From Monoplex corrugatus (taxonomy: Eukaryota; Mollusca; Gastropoda; Littorinimorpha; Ranellidae), in NCBI GenBank assembly GCA_030674185.1, contig CM060307.1, positions 52,609,075 to 52,673,074 on the forward strand: a stretch of DNA of 64,000 nucleotides. Direction: 5' to 3'. The notes beneath the pieces were generated by a model. The model searched no databases and was not told the origin of the DNA. It saw nothing but the letters and a program-made list of their open reading frames with translations. Shown in pieces: positions 55,623 through 64,000 of this stretch. The position numbers were made by a program, and so were the translations under genes. Each line of letters opens with the position of its first letter. Position 1 is the first letter of the stretch.

Positions 55623-57478
55623 CATCATCATCATCATCATGTGCCCTGCCGCATGGTGTTGGCGATTATTGCCTTTCAGTTGAATCTATACCTTGTCGCC
55701 GCAAGTACATCTTCCACCCTCTCTGTCCTCAGCCACGTAGAAAATCTGTCAAATATTTTTCCTGGGTCTACCCGGTGTCCTCTTTCCCTCCAGCTTTATG
55801 CTGTGACCAGGTGCGTTAATTCCCCTTTTCTCATAAAATGGCCTGTAAACATTGCTTGTCTTTTCCTAATCTTCTTTATCAATGACCTTCTTGTGTCTGC
55901 CTCCATCCAGAATGTCTCGTTTGTTTTCTTTGCTGTCCACGGAACTTTCAACATTCTTCTTAGAAACCACATTTCGGCTGCCTCAATCTTGTTCTGGCTT
56001 TGCGTGTTGACAGTCGATGCCTCACAACTGTATAACAGTATCGGTTCTACATAACATTCAAGAAATCTCTTCCTGATGTTAATTGATAGGTATTTGTTGG
56101 TAAGAATGCTTTTCATCTTCTTGAACGCTATTTGGCTTGGCCAATGCTACTGGCTATTTCTGATGTTCATCTGCCTTCTGGTGAGATAACCATTCCCAGA
56201 TATTTAAACTTATCAAACTGTCTCAAAGTTGTGCCATTTGCTGTAAGTTTGCATGAGGGGATTTAATGTTTTTACTGATGACCATGACTTCAGTCTTCTT
56301 GCTATTTAGCTCCAGCCCTTTATTCTTGCTTTCTATTTCTGTTATATTCACAAGGTTTTGTAGGTTCCTTTCATTTTCTGCAATTAGCATGGTGTCATCT
56401 GCGTAACGAATGTTGTTTATCATTTTTCCTCCAACCTTTAATCCGGGGCATTCTTCTAGGTTTGTCATGATGGTTTCGCTCTAAATGACAGCAAATTTGG
56501 TGACAAAAACACAACCCTGCCTGACTCCTCTTTTGATATTCTGGAAAGAGCTTATCTCGTTTTCTATTCTCATTGCTGCTGTTTGTTCCCAATACATATT
56601 TCTGATTTTTTTTAATCTTTTCCATCAATATTGAGTCTTCCTGGTTAGTTGATTAACTCTTCATGTCTTATCCGATCAAAAGCCTTGGAATAATCAACAA
56701 AGCATAAATATAAATCCTTATTCAATTCGATTGACCTCTCTATGATAGTTCTTAGGATGTATATGGCATTAATAGTTCCTTTCCCTTCCACACTGTTCTT
56801 CTTCCATTTCTTTTTTGATTCTGTTCCTTGTCCTCATTATGATTACTCTTAATAGGATTTTTGTTACATGACTCATCAAGCTGATTGTACGATGGAGTTC
56901 GCATTCTATAGCCCCTGTTTTCTTTGGAAGTGCAATGAAAATTGATTTTGACATACCTTTGATGATTTTCCCAGTACCATGAATTTTATTTAGGAGGACA
57001 GTTATTTTTTAATACTGAATTCCTCCGGGGCTTTAATCATCTCTGTAGTGATATTGTCTAGTCCTGGGGCTTTTCCTGGTTTCATCTTTTTCAATGCTGC
57101 TCTAACTTCATCTTTCATTATGGGTGGTCCTTCAACGTTCTTTCTTACAATGTGTTCTTCATTTCTGTCATCGTTAAAAAGGCCTTTAATGTATTCTCCC
57201 CATTTGTCTAATATTTTGTCTTTTTCCATGATAAGCGTACCATCTTTCGATTTTAAGCAACCAGTTGATGTGCATGTCTTTTTTCCTGTGGACAATTTCT
57301 TCAGTTCTTCTGTACATACCCTGAAGATCTGTTTTGTTTCAGGTTTCTATTTCTTTGCACACTTTGTTTCCAGCCAAGCTTCTTTAGCTTCATTGCACCT
57401 GTTCCTGATTTCTTTGTTTATCTTTTTGTGTTCTTCCTCTTTTCCATTTGCCTTCTTCCGTTGTTCCATCAAGCCTAT
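55623..57478 (-). pseudogene. RTE-A copy 9, RT half
   Basis: Minus strand from the linker (TGCLKSKDGT, GPPIMKDEVRAALKKMKPGKAPG) through PKKTGAIE, YADDTMLIAEN and QSQNKIEAAE to the (GAT)n tail. Frames change at about 57,000, 56,960, 56,770, 56,620, 56,470 and 56,130. The endonuclease half is missing. Confidence 0.88.
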
Positions 57479-57579
57479 AGACAGAAATTTCCCGGTCGTG
57501 CTTGCAGGGTTTTCTCTGTCTGTCCGGTTAAGGGACTGAATTCTTCTCTTGATTTCACACCGAATTACCTTTCTTGCAA
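57479..57579. other. Spacer upstream of the MADF fragment
   Basis: GAATTACCTTTCTTGCAAG at 57,561-57,579 would serve as a splice acceptor for the following segment. Confidence 0.35.
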
Positions 57580-57771
57580 GAAAAACATATACGACGAGAG
57601 GTTTATTGCTGCTGTGATATCAAGGCCTTGCATTTACAAGAAGGGTGATAAACATCAGCACAGAGACATACTTGCAGCTGTGTGGGAAAACATCGTCAGA
57701 GAGGCTGGGACAAATTGAATGTACAAAAAAATGTATGGAATGGACGTACAATGTTTCTTTTCTTCTTGCAC
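57580..57771 (+). pseudogene. MADF (Myb/SANT-like) domain fragment
   Basis: Encodes YDERFIAAVISRPCIY, then HRDILAAVWENIVREAG, matching the MADF pattern (hydrophobic-x2-V-x2-RP-x-(L/I)-Y, then (A/V)W-x2-I). The last helix (NVQKNVWNGRTMF) is one frame away after a stop at 57,716-57,718, so a small indel breaks it. MADF proteins bind DNA and also occur as accessory proteins of Harbinger-type transposons. Whether this is a host exon, a retrocopy or transposon-derived cannot be told. Confidence 0.5.
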
Positions 57772-57904
57772 CACCACCACAATATCAACTTTTGCACGCT
57801 TCGTGCACACCATTATATCTTTGGTGGCCTCGCGTCGAAGGGGAAAAGAACGTGGCCGTCCGGCTCCGTCGTCCTTGCAGTATGAATGCTTTCAGCCAGC
57901 TGTC

Positions 57905-58127
57905 CGTTTTGATTGATTGATTTGGTTCAGTTTTTACGTCGACACCAAACCTCAGGGAAGTGGGGGAAGGGGGACTTATCTAATCGTATACTGACACCAC
58001 CAGATCAACAATGATTTTAAAATGGGACAGTGAGAAGGCCAGTTTTAAAATAGCGCACACCGGGGTTCGAACCCACAACCATTAGCATGTGAATACGACG
58101 CTCAAACCAACTGAGCTACTGGGGCCC
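57905..58127 (-). mobile_element. tRNA-derived SINE (SINE-2) with 9-bp TSD
   Basis: Minus strand: TAGTAGCTCAGTTGG... reads as an A-box-like start (CAGTAGCTCAGTTGG), B box GTGGGTTCGAACCCCGG about 45 bases later, then an unrelated body and an (AATC)n/(TCAA)n-type tail. CCAGCTGTC flanks both sides (57,896-57,904 and 58,128-58,136). Confidence 0.9.
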
Positions 58128-58359
58128 CCAGCTGTCAATGGCCGTCCATCCAGGATTACTGTGAACGCATGGACGCTCCTTAACAATCAGCCAGCCAACT
58201 GACCAACAAAGTTACAGATGATCTATTTACTCACCACATTACCTCCTTTCTGTTGCAGACTTCAAGTTCTACACCCACTTCTTTGCCGAGCCTGTGTTAA
58301 GACAAGACCACCTGCCTGGACGACATGCCTCGTCGTTAATCGTTGGTACGAGTACGAGG
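58128..58359. other. Short unassigned spacer
   Basis: A pyrimidine tract plus CAG (TTACCTCCTTTCTGTTGCAG, ending at 58,258) looks like a splice acceptor, with FKFYTHFFAEPV readable after it, but no family is recognised. Confidence 0.35.
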
Positions 58360-60818
58360 TGCAAACGCTTAACATTAATGTTCTAGGACTAGGGGAAGTG
58401 AAATGAAAGGGGGCAGGCATGATAACATTAGGCGAGCATACAATAATGTATTCTGATGAAAACACATGAAAGAAGAGTAGACATCATAATAGACAGTGAC
58501 AAATCAAAGGCAGTTAAGGGATACTGGGCTGTGCCAGACCGAGTTTTCTGGTTAAATTGATGGCAAGCCATTTGATATCACCATCATCCAGGTGTATGCA
58601 CCAATATCCGCAAGTACTCGGGACGAAATTGACAACTTCTATGAAGTATTAGAGATGGCCATGGCTCAATGTAAATCACAAGAAGTTGCAATAATAATGG
58701 GAAATTTTAATGTTAAAGTGCGACAGGAGAGGGTGGAGGAAATCGTTGGGCCCCATGGCCTTGGTACACAAAATGAAAGGGGAGGGAAACTTGCAGAATG
58801 GGCACAGATGAATGAGTTCATAGTAGGAAACACCTGGTATGAGCAGCATAAGAGGAGAAAGTGGACATGGATAAGTCCAGGAGATGATACCAAAAATCAA
58901 ATTGACTACATCCTGATCAATAAAAGATTTCAAAATTCCTTGCTAACAGCAAAAAACACTACCAGGCGCACACCGCAACAGTGACCACAATCCTATAATG
59001 GGAAGATTTAGGCTGAAACTAAGGAAAATAAACAGACGAAAAATAACTTGAAATTAGACCTTGGACTCTTAAAGACAGATGAAGCGACACATAAACAATT
59101 TAACGTACATGTTCAAAACACATTGAGTGCTCTGGAAGACGTTGGTGACAGTGAGGAACAATGGACAAAGTTGAGAAACTCGATAAGTGAAGGTTGTGAT
59201 GAAATCCTTAGAGTAGACAAAAAAGCAAAAAAGAATTGGATGACAAAAGAAATTCTAGGCTTGATAGAAGAACGGAGGAACGCAAAGGGAAAAATGGAAA
59301 GATACAGAAAGATAAACAAAGAAATAAGAAATAGGTGCGATGAACCTGAGGAAGCTTGGCTGAAAACAAAATGCGAAGAAACAGAAGACAGACACAAACA
59401 GATCTTCAAGGTATGTACTGAAGAATTGAAGAAATTGCCCAAAGTGCCCAAAGGAAAAAGACATGCACATTAATTGGCTGCTTAAGATCGAAAGATGGTA
59501 CGCATAACATGGAAAAAGATAAAATATTAGATACATGGGGAGAGTACATTAAAGGCCTTTTTGAAGATAACAGAAACGAAGAACACATTATAAGAAAGAA
59601 CGTTGAAGGACACCCACAATGAAAGGTGGAGTTAGAGCAGCATTGAAAAAGATGAAACCAGGAAAAGCCCAAGGACTAGGCAATATTAGTACAGAGATGA
59701 TTAAAGCCCTGGAGGAATTCAGTATTAAAAAGTAACAGTCCTCCTAAATGAAATTTATGATACTGAGAAAATCCCGAAAGATATGACAAAATCAATTTTC
59801 ATTGTACTTCCAAAGAAAACAGGGGCTATAGAATGCGAACTCCATCGTACAATCAGCTTGATGAGTCATTTAACAAAACTCCTATTAAGAATAATCATAA
59901 TGAGGACAAGGAACAGAATCAAAGGAGAAATAGAAGAAATACAGTGTGGATTTATGGAAGGGAAAGGAATTATCAATGCCATAATACATCCTGAGAACTA
60001 TCATAGAGAGGTCAGTTGAGTTGAATAAGGATTTATATTTATACTTTGTTGATAATTCCAAGGCTTTTGATCGGGTAAAACATGAAGAATAAATCAACCA
60101 ACTAGAAAGACTCAATATTGATGGGAAAGGTCTACAAATAATCAGAAATATGTATTGGGAACAAACAGCAGCGATGAGAATAGAAAACGATATAAGCTCT
60201 TTCTAAAATACCAAAAGAGGAGCCAGGCAAGGTTGTGTTCTGTCACCAGATTTGTTTTCGCTTTACAGCGAAACCATCATAAGAAACCTAAACGAATGCC
60301 CTGGATGAACGGTTGGAGGGAAAATGATAAACAATATTCGTTACACAGATGACACCATGCTAATTGCAGAAAATGAAAGGAACTCGCAAAACCTTGTGAA
60401 TATAATAGAAATAGAATGTAAAAATAAAGGGTTGGAGCTAAATAGCAGAAAGACTGAAGTCATGGTCATTAGTAAAAAAAAAAAACACCAAAAAAACATG
60501 TAATCCCCTCATGCAAAATAACAGCAAATGACACAATTTTCAGACAGGTTGAAAAGTTTAAATATCTGGGAACGTTAATCTCACCAGACGGCAGATGAAC
60601 ATCAAAAATAGCCAGCAGCATCAACCAAGCCAAAACAACATTCAAGAAGATGAAAAGCATTCTTACCAACAAATGCCTATCAATTAACATTAGAGTTCTT
60701 GAATGTTATATAGAACCGATAATGTTATACGGTTGTGAGGCGTCGACAGTCAACAAGCAAAGCTGGAACAAGACTGAGGCAGCCGAAATATGGTTTCTAA
60801 GAAGAATGTTGAGAGTTT
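58360..60818 (+). pseudogene. RTE-A copy 10, endonuclease plus RT, interrupted at 3' side
   Basis: Endonuclease half: IIMGNFNVKV, GPHGLGTQNERG, NQIDYILIN (58,592-58,984). Linker: FNVHVQNTLSALEDVGDSEEQW and KNWMTKEILGL (59,048-59,473). RT: PKKTGAIE, AFDRV and the catalytic box mutated to YTDD (near 60,340). Multiple frameshifts. After RRMLRV the sequence is cut at about 60,818 by LINE-G, and its 3' end is not found inside the window. Confidence 0.9.
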
Positions 60819-62028
60819 CTTTACTTTACTTTACTTTTTCCTTCCGCTTGTACCGGTGGGCGTCGCGGGGAGATACAGTCGTCTGTCAGCAGCAAGGCGG
60901 GTGGCCTGGAGAAGGGACATCTCGTGAGCTCTGAGGGTGTCTGCCACGGAGTCGCTCCATCGTCGTCTTGGTCTTCCTCTGGCTCTCCAGCCAGAGTATC
61001 TGGTGTTGTATGCCCGAAGAGCTGGATGGTTTAGGGGCATACGTGTGAGGTGTCCGAACCACTTGATCCTCATATGTTCGATGTGTTGTAGGATTGGTGT
61101 TGCTCCTACCATGTCTCGTATCACCTCATTTCTGATCTTGTCCCGCCTTGTCTTGTTTACTGCTTTCCTCAGGCATTTCATTTCACAGGTGACCAGTTTT
61201 CTCTCGAGGACTTTAGTTAGGGACCATGTCTGGCACTGGTATGTCAGCGTTGGTAGAAAAATGGCGTTGATGAGTTTCGCCTTAGTGCTGGTGGGAATGC
61301 TGGGGTGTTTCAGGAGAGGGGCAAGTTGGTAGCTGACTGCGTTGGCTTTCTGGCATCTGGTCTCGATTCTCTGTCTAGTTTGCCATTTTCAGTGAAGATG
61401 TTGCCCAGGTATTTAAATTCACTGGCTTGCTTCAACTGGGTTCCGTTGATGTTGATATCCAGTTTGTTTGGTCTCTTACTGACAGTCATGACCTCGGTCT
61501 TGCTGACGCTGATGTTCATGCCGTATGTCTCGCAGTTTTCATTGAGCTGGTCTGTGTGCTCCTGTAGCTGTATCTTGTCATTGTTCACCATTGCCTGGTC
61601 GTCCGCAAACATGAGTTCATTGAGTGCCTCAGGGTCTGGGTTTGCCTCCTTCGTAATCTGATCCATATAGATCACGAAGAGAAGAGGGGAGAGATTACAG
61701 CCCTGCCTTACTCCCGATGTCACTGGGAACCAGTCAGATGTTCCACTGGCGGTGCGGACTGCACTCCTGCTGTTGGCGTAGATGGCCAGAATGTTGTCTA
61801 GCAGCTGGCCTTTGACGTCGTACTGCTCGAGGACTTTCCATAGCTTGTCTCTGTTGACTCGATCAAAGGCTTTTCTTGATCAACGAAAACAAGATGGAGA
61901 TCTATACAATACAATATTTTATTTATATAAATGCAAAATCTTGATAAAATCAAATCTAAGCGCTAAAACAGACACACACGCACGCACGCACACACATGCA
62001 CGCACGCACGCACACACACTCACACACA

Positions 62029-62115
<87 letters not shown>

Positions 62116-64000
62116 TATAAATGGGGAGAAAGAATAAAAGCAATGGAAAATTATAGAGAGCATATTATATACAATTATATATTACAATGTGATTCCCCTC
62201 CGAGTGGAGAAAGGCTGCAGAGGGGATTGAGTGAGGTCAGGATTTTATGCAGAGGAGGAAAGGTGAGTTTTGAGAGCGGACTTGAAGGAGACAAAAGTAG
62301 GTTGCTGACGGACTGAGAGAGGAAGTTTGTTCCAGGAAAGTGGACCAGAAACAGAGAAGGCTCGTGGACCATAGGTATTGAGCTTAGTGCGTGGAAAGCG
62401 AAAAATCAGAGGATCGGAGGCAGAGCGGAGGGTACGTGAGGGAACATAGATCTCAAGTAGGCTTGACAGGTAATCGGGGCCTGCGTTATTGAGGCTTTTG
62501 TAGCACATGGTGTCTAGTTTGTACTGTATGCGCTTTGATACAGGGAGCCAGTGAAGTTGTGCCAGGAAAGGAGATATGTACTCGGTCGTATTCGATCGCC
62601 CTCTCGCACAGTTGTTGGAGTGCAAAGATTGCATCGGTGCACCCTCTTCCTTTTCTGAAGCCAAATTGGGCGTCACTGAGGAGATGTTCTGTTTTCGTTC
62701 GAGTGCGCTGCTCCAGGATCTTTGCGTACATTTTCCCTACATGGCTGAGTTGTGATATCCCTCTGTAGGTACTGCAATCTTTCTTGCTGCCCTTCTTCTT
62801 CCATATTGGCACCACTATTGCATTTTGCCAGTCTTCTGGTACTTTTCTCTCCTCCCAAGCTTTCTGAAAGATAGTGGTGAGCCACTGAATTCCGGTTTCA
62901 CCGCACACATGGATGGCTTCAGTTGTTGTGCCATCGTCTCCAGCTGCCTTGCCTTTAGGACTGGTCTTCACTGCTTTTCTTACTTCACTCTCTAGGATGG
63001 TAGGTTCTGAATGGTCTGGGTGGCTGGGGGCGAACCGGGACTGTGTGTCTTGTGCCTGTACTCCTGATGGGTTGAGTAGGTCTTTGAAATAGTTTTCCCA
63101 TCTCTTCACTATTTTCTCCTCTTCATGCAATGCTTCCCCGTTTGCATCGTTGATGATAGTGGTTGGATTGAAAGGTTCATCTCGCACTCTCATCGCTTTC
63201 ACACTCTTGTAAAACTCTCTTGGGGAAGCTTTGCATGTTTCACAGAGTTTTTCACCACACTGGGTCCATGACTTTTCCTTTGCTGTTCTCACAACTTTCT
63301 TGCTGTGTCTTCTTGCAAGTCTGTACTTGATGTAGTCCTCTTCATCCTTTGACTTGACCCAGATCTTGTATAGTTTCTTCTTTTCCTTGATAGCATCCTT
63401 CACTTCTTTGTTCCACCAAGCTGTTGCCTTTCTGTTTCTTCCTCCTGTCTTCTTGGTGCCACAGGCTTCTTTTATAGTGTCCAGGAGGACTGTCTTGAAG
63501 ATGCCCCAAGCTTCCTCTACGTTTAGTAATGTAGGGTCACTACAGTCCAATTTTTCACTGATGGTGCATCTGATCTGAGTCTGCACCTCTTCGTCTTGAA
63601 GCTTGTGCATGTTGAGTCTTTCCGGCTGTTTCTTCTTTTTGGTGAACCTCCTCTTCTTCTGAGTGACCAACGTCGTGATGATTGGCCTGTGGTCTGTGTC
63701 CAGGCCTGCGTTGGGGATGGCTCTTGAGTCTCTCATGTTGCTCCGCATTCTAGATCTTGCTAGTGTGAAGTCGATTTGTGATGAGACGTCGATATCGTTC
63801 CATTTGTACCAGGTGTAAATCTGCACACAGTTCCAATACATGGTTGCCGTTGTAGTTGCATGGTGTTCTGTGGTCACTGTGTGGACCAAGGTGTTTTGTC
63901 CATGGTGTTCTTCTCTCTCCGACTCTGCCATTGAAATCTCCCATGACGTACAGGTCTTCTTGGTCCGGGATGCTGTTGATGGAGTCCGAGAGTTTTTCGA
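60819..64000 (-). mobile_element. LINE-G (APE-type, RTE-like), interrupted by L2-B, continuing past the window edge
   Basis: Minus strand. Endonuclease: MGDFNGRVGE at about 63,944, then SSQIDFTLARSR and DTDHRPIITTL in another frame (break near 63,815). Long ORF to 62,578: KKTGGRNRKATAWWN, KGKAAGDDGTT, STYRGISQLSHVGK, AQFGFRKGRGCTDAIF. After the L2-B insertion the coding resumes at 61,896: KAFDRV-like, GVRQGCNLSPLLF, MFADDQAMV, then WFGHLTRMP and GRPRRRW. The 3' end is an (AAAGT)n tail (60,819-60,835). Clade is uncertain. A few frameshifts. Confidence 0.85.
61897..62577 (-). mobile_element. L2-B copy 4, 5'-truncated, nested in LINE-G
   Basis: Minus strand: starts within ISPFLAQLHWLPVSKRIQ and runs to SALKTHLSSSA, then the L2-B 3' UTR with (CA)n (61,972-62,108), TTAGATTTGATTTTATC and an ATTGTATTGTAT tail. 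LINE-G sequence on the two sides joins perfectly, with at most a 2-bp overlap (CT). Confidence 0.92.

Noticed and set aside
58046..58127. Functional tRNA gene with a good B box
   Set aside because: It is the head of a 223-bp SINE with tail and target duplication.
58240..58330. Possible exon after a good acceptor (FKFYTHFFAEPV)
   Set aside because: Short, no family recognised, and the frame runs into RTE-A sequence; kept only as a remark.

Overview
This window is eukaryotic, repeat-dominated genomic DNA. It has dense (CA)n/(TG)n microsatellites, many APE-type LINEs, tRNA-derived SINEs, MITE-like elements and one Maverick/Polinton, with almost no host coding sequence. The mix of RTE, CR1/L2-like and HERO/R2-like LINEs with a Polinton suggests an invertebrate, most likely a lophotrochozoan such as a gastropod mollusc. 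That is inference: no database search was possible and all family names rest on motifs read by eye.

Layout. 0-4.5 kb: a LINE with an intact ~940-aa endonuclease/reverse transcriptase (RT) ORF, then T-rich low-complexity DNA. 4.7-20.8 kb: RTE-type LINE copies (called RTE-A here), mostly 5'-truncated and ending in (GAT)n tails. Among them lie a TTAA-flanked MITE, a foldback, a TIR element split by an RTE copy with a 12-bp target duplication, a SINE, and a near-full-length RTE interrupted by an L2-like element. 21,176-30,360: a degenerate 9.2-kb Polinton with ~145-bp terminal inverted repeats, 5'-AGTAGT/ACTACT-3' ends and a near-perfect 6-bp target duplication. It carries broken packaging ATPase, integrase with chromodomain, penton-like protein, basic core-like protein and major capsid genes plus small virion-type ORFs. 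DNA polymerase B and the protease were not found. It was itself invaded by a 1.26-kb AT-rich TIR element and an RTE-A copy. A paralogue of its empty target site lies 1.7 kb to its right.

30.4-45 kb: truncated copies of an L2/CR1-like family (L2-B), MITEs, old LINE remnants, tandem duplications, and a 26-bp minisatellite grown inside a LINE coding sequence. 46.0-50.7 kb: a nearly complete L2-B whose 3' UTR was split by a 5'-truncated restriction-like-endonuclease (RLE) LINE. 52.2 kb: one convincing host exon, a carbohydrate sulfotransferase (CHST15-like) P-loop exon. 54-55.4 kb: TATTG pentamer arrays. 55.6-64 kb: two RTE-A copies head to head around a MADF-domain fragment and a SINE with clean target duplication, then an RTE-A/LINE-G/L2-B three-level nest that runs off the window edge.

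The genes do not form operons; nearly everything is parasitic DNA in nested layers, so the order of several insertions can be read directly. The Polinton is the most system-like object: a virus-like, integrase-bearing element that has decayed in the genome. The L2-B copies look the most recent, because their shared 3' coding regions are nearly identical. No promoter, riboswitch, bacterial-type ribosome binding site, rRNA, functional tRNA or CRISPR array is supported.
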